NCBI GenBank assembly: GCA_016714905.1
Contig: JADKBW010000015.1
Location: forward strand, 15,977 to 79,976
DNA from: Flavobacterium sp.
GTDB lineage: Bacteria > Bacteroidota > Bacteroidia > Flavobacteriales > Flavobacteriaceae
Length of the DNA stretch: 64,000 nucleotides
Reading direction: 5' to 3'
In this document: positions 7,276 through 16,445 of the stretch, one piece after another
Layout: every line of letters starts with the position of its first letter
Position numbering within the stretch: position 1 is the stretch's first letter
Made by a program: the position numbers and the translations under genes
The notes under the pieces: model-generated
The model's database searches: none
What the model was told of the DNA's origin: nothing
The model's input: only the letters and a program-made list of their open reading frames with translations

Positions 7276-7821
7276 CTATTTTATCATTAAATCTTGCAAT
7301 GGTTTCAATTGGTCTAAATCGACATTTGCCTCTTTTAGAACCGAAATCATATTAAAAATCATCGTCGGATTCATATCTTTTCCCAAAACGCGAACAACCG
7401 CAAAACCGTTTTCTTTCTTATTAGCGAAAAAGACAAATTCATCTATATGCTCGTCATCTCCGACAAAACTGACAGAAGCACCTTCTTTTCCAGAACCGAA
7501 TTTCATGAGCTCTTGGTATTTTTCGTCTTTCAAAATGGCATTGACGTTAGACCGTTCTAATTCAAACTGGGCTTTATTCTTGTCGTTCAATTTGAATGCT
7601 AAAATATTCATCTTATCAAAAGAACCAAGCGCTTCTTTTTGAGAAGTAGTTAGTTTTGATTTGTCAATATTTAAGATACTCGGAGAAAGATCCAAAGCGA
7701 TAAAATCTTTGCTTTCTGATTTGTCTACAAAATAGCGCTGCAAGCTTGGTTCAGATTGACAACTGTTTAAAATCAATGTGAATAAATACACAACTATAAA
7801 CGGAATAGATTTCATCGCCAT
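7276..7821 (-). CDS. DUF4252 lipoprotein (second of a pair)
   Basis: A 181-residue protein with a signal peptide ending in LNSCQSE, so a lipoprotein. The rest resembles the DUF4252 family: regularly spaced charged helices and the block with FVFFANKKENGFAVVRVLGKD. Function unknown. It follows the upstream DUF4252 gene directly (stop and start are contiguous), which indicates translational coupling. Both lie behind the ECF sigma factor and putative anti-sigma gene, a gene order that suggests they belong to that regulon or signalling pathway. The start at 7821 could also be the next ATG two codons in (MKSIPF). Confidence 0.7.
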   Translation of the reverse strand: MAMKSIPFIVVYLFTLILNSCQSEPSLQRYFVDKSESKDFIALDLSPSILNIDKSKLTTSQKEALGSFDKMNILAFKLNDKNKAQFELERSNVNAILKDEKYQELMKFGSGKEGASVSFVGDDEHIDEFVFFANKKENGFAVVRVLGKDMNPTMIFNMISVLKEANVDLDQLKPLQDLMIK

Positions 7822-8358
7822 TTATTTTGGACCTTTAGATCCTTTAGTTGCTCTCTTCAAATCGTCACCTCCAGGAAATCTCATTTTATCAGTCAATACC
7901 GAAATTTCATTCAAATCGAAATCGCCTGTCAACGACATCAATACCGTATCATCTCCTTTAGAACCTTCAATAAACATAAGCAATTCTCTAACTTGCGAAT
8001 CTTTTGCACCGGACTTTACCATAATTTTGATGTTTCTTCCATTTTCAGTGACGCGCATTAATTCTTCTAATCCAGCGGTCTTGATATACTTTTCAGAAGT
8101 TGCTTTCATTTCATTTTCAACTCGAGTGCTTTTAGTGGTGAACACTTTCAAATTATCTAATTTCTTAATCAAATTGAGATACTGTTGTGCTTCCTTGTCC
8201 GACGAGTCCATTTTGACCTTACTCATTAAGTCGAACATTTTCTTGTTAACGATAATCGAAGTGACATCGTCTTGACCGTCAAATTTATCAAATGCTCCCT
8301 GAGCAAAGAATGGGATTGACACTAAAACCATAACAATTGTGATTGCAAATTTTTTCAT
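7822..8358 (-). CDS. DUF4252 exported protein (first of a pair)
   Basis: A 178-residue protein with a Sec signal peptide ending in FFAQG (cleavage after Ala). It lacks a lipobox, unlike its downstream neighbour. The body matches the DUF4252 pattern: an N-terminal IIVNKKMFDLM segment, then LRVTENGRNIKIMVKSG and a strand-rich end with VLMSLTGDFDLNEI. Function unknown. It is the third gene of the operon sigma, anti-sigma-like, DUF4252, DUF4252, with a 94-base gap from the anti-sigma-like gene. Confidence 0.7.
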   Translation of the reverse strand: MKKFAITIVMVLVSIPFFAQGAFDKFDGQDDVTSIIVNKKMFDLMSKVKMDSSDKEAQQYLNLIKKLDNLKVFTTKSTRVENEMKATSEKYIKTAGLEELMRVTENGRNIKIMVKSGAKDSQVRELLMFIEGSKGDDTVLMSLTGDFDLNEISVLTDKMRFPGGDDLKRATKGSKGPK

Positions 8359-8452
8359 TTTCTTGATTTTGATTTTATCCGTTACGCTCCAAACAGTTCA
8401 GCTACGTTTCGGGTGATTATTAAATATTAAAACTGATTTCATTGTTAAACTG

Positions 8453-8911
8453 CTACTGCGCGGTTACAAAAATTTTGTCTCGCGTATCTTCATAAGTTTG
8501 AACATAACGCACACTTTCTATTCCAGTATTTACTTGGATTGACAAAAGCGCTAAGGCTTTTTGCGTTTCTTCAAAAGCAACCTGCGGATCGTCAAAAGAA
8601 CCCAAGTCGGTACTTGGTTTTGAAGTACTATAAGTATTATAAGTATACAATCCTACACCAACCAAAACGACCACAGATGCCGCAATCGATACCCACTTTA
8701 TTGGATTACTTTGAGCTTTCACTAATGGTATTTCTTTCGTAAATTCATGGGAAGAATTAGAGGCTAAATATTGAAACAATGGTTTGTATTGAAGCAAATC
8801 AGGAGCAATTTCACAGGAAGTAAAATACTTCTTTAATGCCATTTCTTCTGCAATAGAAGTCTGTCCTTCAAAATACTTGGTAACTAATAATGCTATTTTA
8901 TCCGATTCCAT
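8453..8911 (-). CDS. Putative anti-sigma factor (single-pass membrane protein)
   Basis: A 152-residue protein. Residues 1-60 form a small acidic cytoplasmic region with an E-x4-KKYF pattern typical of short anti-sigma-like domains in Bacteroidota. A single membrane span lies at about residues 72-94 (WVSIAASVVVLVGVGLYTY), and the rest would be periplasmic. There is no recognised enzyme motif. Its start overlaps the ECF sigma gene by 14 bases, the arrangement usual for a sigma/anti-sigma pair. The assignment rests on position and topology, not on a diagnostic motif. Confidence 0.6.
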   Translation of the reverse strand: MESDKIALLVTKYFEGQTSIAEEMALKKYFTSCEIAPDLLQYKPLFQYLASNSSHEFTKEIPLVKAQSNPIKWVSIAASVVVLVGVGLYTYNTYSTSKPSTDLGSFDDPQVAFEETQKALALLSIQVNTGIESVRYVQTYEDTRDKIFVTAQ

Positions 8912-9407
8912 AAAGGTGTGTTTTAGTCATTTTTTCTCTTATTGTTTTTCGGGCTCTTGATAATGCTACCCGAATGGCTGTTTCATTCATGTCAAGAATT
9001 TTGGAAATTTCTGCAAATTCATATTGCTCGACATCACGCATTTGAATAATTAAACGCTGTTGTTCAGGCAAATCATTGATAATTTTCTCTACCCATTCCA
9101 AACTATCAGTATCTTCTAATTGCTGTTGTAAACTGGGTTGCCGATCTGTATAATTAGAGTGAACAATCTGCAAATTTCCGGCTCTCTTCGACTTCAATTG
9201 ATCTAGACAATAATTCTTCGTGATTGTCATTGCAAAAGCTTCAACACTCGAATAAGCACCTAAACTTTCATTCTTATTCCACAATTTCACTAGAACTTCC
9301 TGAGTGGCATCTTCCGCTTCCTCGGTACTGACAAGCAATCGTTTGGCCAAGCGAAAGACTTTGTCTTTGAATGGAGCGATGACTTGCAAGAACTCAATTT
9401 GATTCAT
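8898..9407 (-). CDS. ECF-type RNA polymerase sigma factor
   Basis: A 169-residue sigma-70 family factor of the ECF type, containing only regions 2 and 4. Region 2 includes the core-binding stretch AEDATQEVLVKLWN at about residues 31-44, and region 4 is EFAEISKILDMNETAIRVALSRARKTIREK near the end, the -35-recognition helix-turn-helix. It directs polymerase to a small regulon and is probably held by the membrane protein encoded by the overlapping next gene. It is divergent from the S41 peptidase gene. Confidence 0.93.
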   Translation of the reverse strand: MNQIEFLQVIAPFKDKVFRLAKRLLVSTEEAEDATQEVLVKLWNKNESLGAYSSVEAFAMTITKNYCLDQLKSKRAGNLQIVHSNYTDRQPSLQQQLEDTDSLEWVEKIINDLPEQQRLIIQMRDVEQYEFAEISKILDMNETAIRVALSRARKTIREKMTKTHLYGIG

Positions 9408-9522
9408 AGTATCTTATTCGTTGGAAAGCGTTAGAGTCAAGACGAACCTCACTATTTTTTGTTACAAAGAAGCGAAAATAATTTCAATTTAATTAAATTT
9501 ACTACCGCTATGAATACTACTT

Positions 9523-10983
9523 ATGAAAAACCACATCTATAATTTTCTGCTTTTAGTGTCGTTAGTTTTCGCTTTGCAAAGTTGTGAAGTACAAGACGAT
9601 AACAAAGTTCCAGAGGACATTGCCATTAATAATTTTGTTTGGAAAGGATTGAATTTGTATTATTTGTGGCAGTCCGATGTTGCCAATTTAGCAGATGATC
9701 GATTTGCAAATCAATCGGATTTAAACACTTTTCTATACGGGTTTCCTCAACCTGAGAATTTATTTCAACAATTGTTGAACAAACCAAGAAGTTTATATCC
9801 TAATCCTGGCGAAGCTATCGATCGTTTTAGCGTTATTTTTTCAGATTACAACCAATTAGAGGGAATACTTTCAGGCACTACCGAGAATAATGGTGCTGAT
9901 TTCGCACTGTATTTTAAAGATGCTTCTCAAACGTCCGTTTTTGGAGTGGTACGCTACATTTTGCCCAATTCTGATGCGGCCTTAAAAGACGTGCAACGTG
10001 GTGCTATTTTTTATGCGATTAATGGTACTGCGCTTACCAAAGAAAACTATAATGCGCTTTTGAACAATGATTCCTATACAATGAATTTTGCAGACTATGA
10101 TTCGGGAAATATTACACCCAATGGGCAATCAGTGAGCTTAACTAAATCTGTAATTTCAGAAAATCCAGTCTATTTGACGTCGGTGATCAATTCAGGAGCA
10201 CACAAAATTGGCTACTTGATGTATAACGGTTTTTACCCCAATTACGAGTCGCAATTGAACGCCGCGTTTAGTAATTTAAAATCACAAGGAATAACCGAAT
10301 TGGTGCTTGATCTTCGCTATAATTCTGGTGGCTCAGTGGCCACAGCAACAAGGCTAGCGAGTCTAATTACCGGGCAATTTACCAATCAGATTTTCGCCAA
10401 AGAACAGTGGAATGCCAAATTGGAAGATTACTACAATTCGACAAATCCGTCTACACTGCTCAACTTTTTTACAAATAAACTGGGTAACAACGAAACGTTA
10501 TCAAGTTTGAATTTGAATAAAGTATACATTCTAACGACCAAGAGTTCTGCCTCTGCGAGCGAATTGGTGATTAATGGACTAAAACCGTATATCAACGTGG
10601 TTCAGATTGGCGATGTGACGACTGGAAAGAATGTGGGATCCGTGACACTTTATGATTCTCCTTCTTTTTCTAAAACAGGGAGCAGCACCAAACACCGATA
10701 TGCGATGCAACCCATCGTTTTGAAAATCGTTAATAAAGTAGGTTTTGGAGATTACATTAATGGATTGGAACCAACGATTGAATTGAAAGAAGATTTTGGA
10801 AATCTTGGCGTTCTTGGCGATACTGACGAACCATTGCTCAATGCAGCAATCAATACCATTGTTGGAAGTGGCAGACCTTTGGTTCAAAAACGTATTCGAA
10901 ATTTTGATGCTCTTCAAGACAACAGTACGATTGCTCGATTGAAAAGCGAAATGTATGTCGATTCAAAACCCTTTCGACAATAG
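9523..10983 (+). CDS. S41 family C-terminal processing peptidase lipoprotein
   Basis: A 486-residue envelope protease. A lipoprotein leader ends in LQSCEVQ. A PDZ-like segment lies at about residues 105-170, then the S41 core: VLDLRYNSGGS (about 262-272), the nucleophile loop TKSSASASE (Ser near 345) and GDVTTGKNVGS supplying the catalytic Lys about 25 residues later. Substrates are unknown; relatives trim or degrade exported proteins. The gene stands alone between the divergent sigma operon and a bidirectional terminator. Confidence 0.88.
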   Translation: MKNHIYNFLLLVSLVFALQSCEVQDDNKVPEDIAINNFVWKGLNLYYLWQSDVANLADDRFANQSDLNTFLYGFPQPENLFQQLLNKPRSLYPNPGEAIDRFSVIFSDYNQLEGILSGTTENNGADFALYFKDASQTSVFGVVRYILPNSDAALKDVQRGAIFYAINGTALTKENYNALLNNDSYTMNFADYDSGNITPNGQSVSLTKSVISENPVYLTSVINSGAHKIGYLMYNGFYPNYESQLNAAFSNLKSQGITELVLDLRYNSGGSVATATRLASLITGQFTNQIFAKEQWNAKLEDYYNSTNPSTLLNFFTNKLGNNETLSSLNLNKVYILTTKSSASASELVINGLKPYINVVQIGDVTTGKNVGSVTLYDSPSFSKTGSSTKHRYAMQPIVLKIVNKVGFGDYINGLEPTIELKEDFGNLGVLGDTDEPLLNAAINTIVGSGRPLVQKRIRNFDALQDNSTIARLKSEMYVDSKPFRQ

Positions 10984-10991
10984 CTAAAATC

Positions 10992-11025
10992 AAAAAAGGC
11001 TTCCTGTTCTGGAAGCCCTTTTTTA
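10992..11025. terminator. Bidirectional terminator
   Basis: AAAAAAGGCTTCC pairs with GGAAGCCCTTTTTT around TGTTCT. It separates the S41 gene from the convergent DUF5074 gene. Confidence 0.88.
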
Positions 11026-12123
11026 TTATTGATTAAAATAAAAACCATTTGGTCCAAGACCAACTTCAACAGTTTTCAACAACGTTCCAATTGGATTGGG
11101 GTCAAATTGTTCACCCGAGGAAAATATTGAAACCTGCCCATTGACAAGAAAACCCTTGGCATCACCCACATATATCTTGTTATTCTTTACAGCGAAACCA
11201 TAAATTTCCACTACGTCCGCAGTAAAAGAGGGCGATGTTGGTAATGCTGTGCCTGTCAACGGGAACTTATAAATATCATTACCAACAGTATAAAAAATAT
11301 GGTCTCCGTAAAGATCCATATGAATAATTCGAGCTGAAGCACTTGCCGGAAAAAGAGATTGTATTATTGAATTCGAAATTAAGTTAATCTCTACAATACT
11401 TCCAACAGTATTATTTGCAGTATTGTTGTAGTCAAATTTCCCATTACAGGCCACCCACAAATGATCACCTTCAATTTTCATGGTGTCGGGCATATCTCCC
11501 ACTTCAATAGTTTCAATCACGCTATTCGTTGTGGCATCTAGCACTGAAATAAACTGTCCATTCGTTCCCAAATCATTATGGGCAACGTATAACTTCCCTG
11601 CATGTTCTATAATTTTATTGGGAAAATCATTGACTGCAATAGTCGAAGTAATAGTATTCGACCCAAGATTGATGACCTTTATCGTTCCTGCTCCAGCACC
11701 ACTTCCCCAGTTGGTCACATACCCTCTTCCATTGGCAAATGCTATATATCTTGGACTGTCCAAACCAGCAGTGATATCACCCACTTTCACCATGGTGTAT
11801 CTGTTGACGATTTCAATTTTATTTGAAACATTGACGACGATGTATGCCAGATTACCATTAAATCCAATGCTCTGCGCCGTGTTTCCCAAAATCGTACCTG
11901 GGTTTACGCCCAAGAAAATGTCATTTTGGGTTCTGCTTAGGTCAAAAGAAATAAAGGACATGGTAGCATTTATATCCCCAAAGTTCCCTTCATTCAGTAC
12001 TAAAACACCACTATCAAAATCACCTTGCGGCACATACGAACTTGGCGTTTCGTCTTCGCTCGAACAAGAGGTAAAAAATACCAGCATCAATAAAGCCAAG
12101 GATAACCATTTGTTTGTTTTCAT
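11026..12123 (-). CDS. YncE/DUF5074 family surface lipoprotein of the B12 uptake locus
   Basis: A 365-residue protein with a lipoprotein leader ending in FFTSCSSEDE. The rest is a beta-propeller-like series of repeats similar to YncE/DUF5074 proteins, with blades such as GVLVLNEGNFG, YVTNWGSGAG, YVAHNDLG and IYVGDAKG. Proteins of this type often sit beside BtuB-like receptors in Bacteroidota. This one directly follows the receptor gene with a 5-base gap, under the same cobalamin riboswitch. It is therefore likely a surface-exposed partner in corrinoid capture. Direct corrinoid binding is inference. Confidence 0.78.
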   Translation of the reverse strand: MKTNKWLSLALLMLVFFTSCSSEDETPSSYVPQGDFDSGVLVLNEGNFGDINATMSFISFDLSRTQNDIFLGVNPGTILGNTAQSIGFNGNLAYIVVNVSNKIEIVNRYTMVKVGDITAGLDSPRYIAFANGRGYVTNWGSGAGAGTIKVINLGSNTITSTIAVNDFPNKIIEHAGKLYVAHNDLGTNGQFISVLDATTNSVIETIEVGDMPDTMKIEGDHLWVACNGKFDYNNTANNTVGSIVEINLISNSIIQSLFPASASARIIHMDLYGDHIFYTVGNDIYKFPLTGTALPTSPSFTADVVEIYGFAVKNNKIYVGDAKGFLVNGQVSIFSSGEQFDPNPIGTLLKTVEVGLGPNGFYFNQ

Positions 12124-12128
12124 TTTTT

Positions 12129-13958
12129 TTAAAATTTTAAAATTAGATTCGCTTGAAAATTTCTACCAGGTAAAGGTCTGCCCGGAACGCTTTGGTAGTT
12201 TTCGTTCCAACAGTTTAATGTTTGGAGTCCAAATGAAGAGCGACGATCCTTCCCGAAGGCAAAATAAACCCCAGCATTGGAAACCACATATTCCTTCAAT
12301 TTTGTATGATTGTCATTTAAAGTATAGACCGCACCATTAAAAAGATGTTGAAAATTGAAGCTTAATCGCTTAAATGTGTACAAAAAATTCGCGTTAAACT
12401 TATGATATGGAACGTAAGTCAATTGCGTATCTAAATCTTGATTTGTAGATACCGTGTACGCATAGGTCGATGACAAATTAAAGGTATGCGCTCCGAGTTC
12501 TTTTGTCGCTTCCAACAAAAATTCTGTACCATAACTTTTTACACTTCCAATATTTTCAGGCATCCAAATCCCTCCTATTGGTTTCCATTGAATTAGATTT
12601 TCGATGGCATTGTGGTAAACGGTAGCAACAAGTCTTAATCCTTTGAAATGGAGCTCTTGTCCCAATTCTGTTTGGCTTGATTGCTCTGGTCGCAATTCAG
12701 GATTTCCTCCAACCATCCAATACAAATCGTTGAAAGTGGGGATTCTAAAATTTCTAGAATGATTTAGTTTTATTTGATAGTATTTTGTCAGCGGTGCCTG
12801 AATTCCAAATGCATAAAGTAATGGACTCTGATAAGCGGAAGTGGATTCTTGACGGAAGCTCGACTCCAAAATCAACTGTTTTGCAAGCGCATATTTCATC
12901 AAAACACTAGCGCTTCCAATGGTTCGGACATTAGATCCAATACTAGTTCCAACGCCTTTCGTTTGATTAAAATCGAATACGGCTTCCATATCTAATTTTG
13001 GTGTGAATCGATAGTTAATATTGTATTTTCCGATAAAAGTTTCTGCTCTGGAAGTTTCAAAATCATCGAACAAATAGTTGGCAAAATATTGATATTGCTC
13101 CGACAGAAAAGCCAACTTGAGTGAAGATCTCAGTTTGTCATTAGAGTATATCCAATCGACCAAATTCCTGCTATTAAAATCGTGATACTTACTCTTTGAG
13201 GTCGATGCGATTGTTCCTGAAAAATGACGCTCACTATCAAAAAATTGACTGTAGAATTTGACCATATTTCGAGTACCAAAGCGATAGCCAACACTAACAT
13301 TCAAGCTTGTATTGTTAAATTGTCCATTCTCATTTTTCTTGCCGTTGGTTCCTAGATATTCATAGTCATTTTCTGAGCTGTTTCGAGAAAGACTAATATT
13401 AACCGCATACTTTTCATTCGAAAACATTGTCTTACAATTTAAATCAAGGGTATTAAAACTACCGTAATTTGTGATCAGCGTTGTATTGAATTGATTCTTG
13501 AAAGTTAATTCATTATTTAAATGAACACTGCCGCCAATGGCACTGCTGCCATACATCGCACTTCCACCTCCAGCTCGAACGGTGACATTCTCAAAATCCC
13601 TTGTGGTAATTGTATTAAAATCGGTTTGTCCATTGAATTGTGAATTGATATTAATCCCATTCCAAATCACCGCCGTTTGCTGCGCCGTTGTTCCCCGAAA
13701 AGAAGGAGACGACACCATGCCCAAACCATTTTGCTTGAAATAAATCACCGAATTGTATTGCAGCAAGTTCGTCAATGAAGATTGATTTCTTTCGATAATC
13801 GTATCGTTAAGTTTTTGTACCGCTAAGGAATTTGAATATTGCTGTAACTGAAAATCACTCACAATCACTTCACGCAAACTGACAATAGAATCCTGTTGCG
13901 CAAAAATCACTTGGCACACGAACAAAACACAAAATAAACTCAGCTTTTTAATAGTCAT
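12129..13958 (-). CDS. btuB: TonB-dependent receptor, BtuB-like (cobalamin uptake)
   Basis: A 609-residue outer membrane receptor. The signal peptide ends in IFAQQDS. A TonB-box-like SLREVIVSD follows at residues 27-35, then a plug domain (SSLTNLLQYNSVIYFKQNG, SFRGTTAQQTAVIWNG) and a barrel with alternating aromatic strands up to the C-terminal FQANLILKF. The cobalamin riboswitch lies directly upstream on the same strand, which is the main evidence for the substrate. The short length resembles BtuB rather than SusC-type receptors. Energy comes from TonB-ExbBD, not encoded here. Confidence 0.88.
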   Translation of the reverse strand: MTIKKLSLFCVLFVCQVIFAQQDSIVSLREVIVSDFQLQQYSNSLAVQKLNDTIIERNQSSLTNLLQYNSVIYFKQNGLGMVSSPSFRGTTAQQTAVIWNGININSQFNGQTDFNTITTRDFENVTVRAGGGSAMYGSSAIGGSVHLNNELTFKNQFNTTLITNYGSFNTLDLNCKTMFSNEKYAVNISLSRNSSENDYEYLGTNGKKNENGQFNNTSLNVSVGYRFGTRNMVKFYSQFFDSERHFSGTIASTSKSKYHDFNSRNLVDWIYSNDKLRSSLKLAFLSEQYQYFANYLFDDFETSRAETFIGKYNINYRFTPKLDMEAVFDFNQTKGVGTSIGSNVRTIGSASVLMKYALAKQLILESSFRQESTSAYQSPLLYAFGIQAPLTKYYQIKLNHSRNFRIPTFNDLYWMVGGNPELRPEQSSQTELGQELHFKGLRLVATVYHNAIENLIQWKPIGGIWMPENIGSVKSYGTEFLLEATKELGAHTFNLSSTYAYTVSTNQDLDTQLTYVPYHKFNANFLYTFKRLSFNFQHLFNGAVYTLNDNHTKLKEYVVSNAGVYFAFGKDRRSSFGLQTLNCWNENYQSVPGRPLPGRNFQANLILKF

Positions 13959-14004
13959 AATTTCAGAATCTTTTTCCCGAAGATTCGATATTCGTTACAA
14001 AAAA

Positions 14005-14178
14005 GGCAGGTCTCCTGGCTTGCGTCTTGTTGTTTACCTTCCCATCCGCCAACGCGAACAGTGGTCTTGTAGTTAACAACAAGCTTGATAGCTTACAGTT
14101 GCGGGAACAGCTTAGGTCTTGAACCTAATTCCCTTTTAATGTGAATTGAAATAGTCAACTCACAACCTTAATTCGAGG
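14005..14178 (-). promoter_or_regulatory. Cobalamin (AdoCbl) riboswitch
   Basis: Read on the minus strand, the leader contains the B12 element GCTGTTCCCGCAACTGTAAG (complement of about 14092-14112) and ends with GCCAGGAGACCTGCC (complement of 14005-14019), the conserved core and 3' stem of cobalamin riboswitches. It lies about 46 bases before the btuB start, so B12 binding would repress btuB and the DUF5074 gene. It does not lead into the divergent btuF gene. Confidence 0.93.
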
Positions 14179-14264
14179 GCAAAGATAAGTTTATAAAAGG
14201 GAATTAAAAATAAAATTTGAAATATAAAATGGATTACTGCTACCTTTGTTCACTTTGAAAAAAA

Positions 14265-15413
14265 ATGGTCATGAAAAAACTTTTTCTGAATTTCGTCTTA
14301 CTTTCTTTTGCACTAATTGCAGTTGGTTGTAAGCAAGATTCAGGGAAACCAAGTCAAAGTATTTCTACTCAAGTCAATCACATCAAATATGCCAAAGGTC
14401 TTGTGATTTATAAGCACAAAGGCTTTATGATAATGACCATTAAGAATCCATGGCCCAATGCTGGTAAAGCATACATTTATATTTTAAAAGAAAAAACGGG
14501 AGTGATTCCGGACAGTTTAAGAGAATTTCCAATTATTAATATTCCACTCCAAAAAATTGTCGTGACCTCAACGACGCACATTCCATCATTAGAAATGTTA
14601 GGCGTCGAAAACACGCTCATTGGTTTTCCTCACACCGACTATATTTCATCTGAAAAAGTGAGAGAACAAGTTGATAATGGCAAGATAAAAGATGTCGGCT
14701 CGGACCAGAGTTTGAACACCGAACTTCTCATCGAACTCGCTCCTGATGCGCTAGTCGGGCATGGAATCGACAATAACAATCCAACATTCGACAATTTGCA
14801 AAAAAACGGATTAAACGTAATTATCAATGGCGATTGGAACGAATCCTCACCGCTAGGTAAAGCCGAATGGATCAAATTCTTCGGGGCACTTTATGGATTA
14901 GATGCTAAAGCAAATTCCATTTTTAAATCGATTGAAACCAATTACAAAAAGTCACTTCAGCTTACTCAAAATATAAAGAACAAACCGACCGTTTTTTCAG
15001 GAGCAATATTCGAAAATCAATGGTATATGCCGCAAGGTAACAGTTGGGGCGCACTTTTTCTTAACGACGCAAACGCTAATTACTTATGGAAAGAGACCAA
15101 AGGAACGGGTAGTCTTTCACTGTCATTTGAGTCCGTTTTATTGAAAGCGGTAAATGCAGATTTTTGGATTGGTCCGGGAGAATTTACTTCATTAGCAGCA
15201 ATGGCATCGTCCAATTCGCACTATACTCAATTTAAAGCTTTTAAAACAAAAAAAGTATACGCTTACAGTACGAAAAAAGGAAAAACTGGTGGAATTATTT
15301 ATTATGAATTGGCACCCAACAGACCTGACTTAGTTTTGCAGGATCTTGTCAAAATTTTACATCCTGAACTACTGCCCAACCACCAACTGTACTTCTTTGA
15401 ACAGCTAAAATAA
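14265..15413 (+). CDS. btuF: Periplasmic B12-binding protein of an ABC importer (BtuF-like)
   Basis: A 382-residue lipoprotein (leader ends in AVGCKQD, so anchored) of the helical-backbone periplasmic binding family. The N-terminal lobe has IVVTSTTHIPSLEMLG and GVENTLIGFPHTDYI; the linker helix and second lobe follow, with FWIGPGEFTSL late. The start is at 14265, or six bases later at MKKLFL, which fits the leader better. It is divergent from btuB and its riboswitch and is followed at one base by the permease gene. The neighbours make B12 the likely ligand, though siderophore binders look alike. Confidence 0.85.
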   Translation: MVMKKLFLNFVLLSFALIAVGCKQDSGKPSQSISTQVNHIKYAKGLVIYKHKGFMIMTIKNPWPNAGKAYIYILKEKTGVIPDSLREFPIINIPLQKIVVTSTTHIPSLEMLGVENTLIGFPHTDYISSEKVREQVDNGKIKDVGSDQSLNTELLIELAPDALVGHGIDNNNPTFDNLQKNGLNVIINGDWNESSPLGKAEWIKFFGALYGLDAKANSIFKSIETNYKKSLQLTQNIKNKPTVFSGAIFENQWYMPQGNSWGALFLNDANANYLWKETKGTGSLSLSFESVLLKAVNADFWIGPGEFTSLAAMASSNSHYTQFKAFKTKKVYAYSTKKGKTGGIIYYELAPNRPDLVLQDLVKILHPELLPNHQLYFFEQLK

Positions 15414-16445
15414 ATGACAAAGTACTCGAAACATAGGACACTTTTCGTTTTGCTATTTATTGTGGCATTGTTTCTATTGTTTCTCGATATTAGCTTTGGC
15501 TCGGTGACGATTCCACAAAAAGAAATATTGAAATCGCTGACTGGCGGCCATTCTTCAAAATCAACTTGGGATTACATCATCATCAATTACCGACTTCCAA
15601 AAGCCATCACAGCCATTTTAGTTGGAATGGGACTTTCAATCAGCGGATTGTTGATGCAAACACTTTTTAGAAATCCTCTTGCGGGGCCTTATGTTTTAGG
15701 GTTGAGTTCAGGCTCTAGTTTAGCAGTCGCGTTGGTCATTTTAGGTTCTAGTTTTATGCCGCCAATGTGGAGTGCAATCTTTGTTTCTTCCTACGGGATT
15801 ATTCTCGCCTCTTGCCTCGGAAGTACCGCGGTCCTACTTGCTGTTTTGTTTGTGTCACAGCGACTACGCGATACAATGGCGATACTCATTGTCGGCTTGA
15901 TGTTTGGCAGCTTTACCAGCGCTTTTGTTGGCGTACTTGCCTATTTTAGTTCGGCTGAGCAGCTGCAAAAATTTACTTTTTGGTCGATGGGGAATTTAGG
16001 AAACTTGTCGTGGGATTCCATTTTAATTTTAACCATCGCTGTATTTATAGGATTAGTGATTAGTTTGGCTACTATCAAGCCTCTGAATGCTTTATTGTTA
16101 GGCGAAAATTATGCGCGAAGCCTTGGATTGAATTATGAAAAATCGAAGCTACTCATCATCATTGCGACCAGTATTTTAGCGGGAAGTATTACAGCCTTTG
16201 CGGGACCAATCGCTTTTATTGGTTTAGCAGTCCCGCATGTCGCAAAACTACTTTTTAATACGAGTAATCATCGCGTTCTATTTTGGGCAACCCTCTTAAT
16301 CGGATCGAGTTTGATGCTATTGAGCGATCTTATTTCCCAGATGCCTGGAAGCGATTTTACACTTCCAATAAACGCGATTACCTCAATTATTGGTGCACCA
16401 GTCGTGATTTGGTTATTGGTTCGAAAACGAAAAATGATGTACTAA
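15414..16445 (+). CDS. btuC: FecCD-family ABC permease (BtuC-like)
   Basis: A 343-residue inner membrane permease with about ten hydrophobic spans. It carries family signatures: VRLP-type INYRLPKAITAILVGMGLSISG near residue 60, NPLAGPYVLGLSSGSSLAVAL near 90, and AGPIAFIGLAVPHVAKLL near 260, the coupling helix that docks on the ATPase. The ATG directly follows the btuF stop. Its stop overlaps the ATPase start in TAATG, so the three genes are one translational unit. Confidence 0.92.
   Translation: MTKYSKHRTLFVLLFIVALFLLFLDISFGSVTIPQKEILKSLTGGHSSKSTWDYIIINYRLPKAITAILVGMGLSISGLLMQTLFRNPLAGPYVLGLSSGSSLAVALVILGSSFMPPMWSAIFVSSYGIILASCLGSTAVLLAVLFVSQRLRDTMAILIVGLMFGSFTSAFVGVLAYFSSAEQLQKFTFWSMGNLGNLSWDSILILTIAVFIGLVISLATIKPLNALLLGENYARSLGLNYEKSKLLIIIATSILAGSITAFAGPIAFIGLAVPHVAKLLFNTSNHRVLFWATLLIGSSLMLLSDLISQMPGSDFTLPINAITSIIGAPVVIWLLVRKRKMMY

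Noticed and set aside
11480..12340. 286-residue plus-strand open frame opposite the DUF5074 and BtuB-like genes
   Set aside because: It lies antisense to two well-supported genes and shows no domain; it is a shadow of their codon bias.
16283..16444. Longer N-terminus for the BtuD-like ATPase
   Set aside because: The extra 54 codons lie inside the permease gene in another frame. The ATG at 16445, overlapping the permease stop in TAATG, is the natural start.
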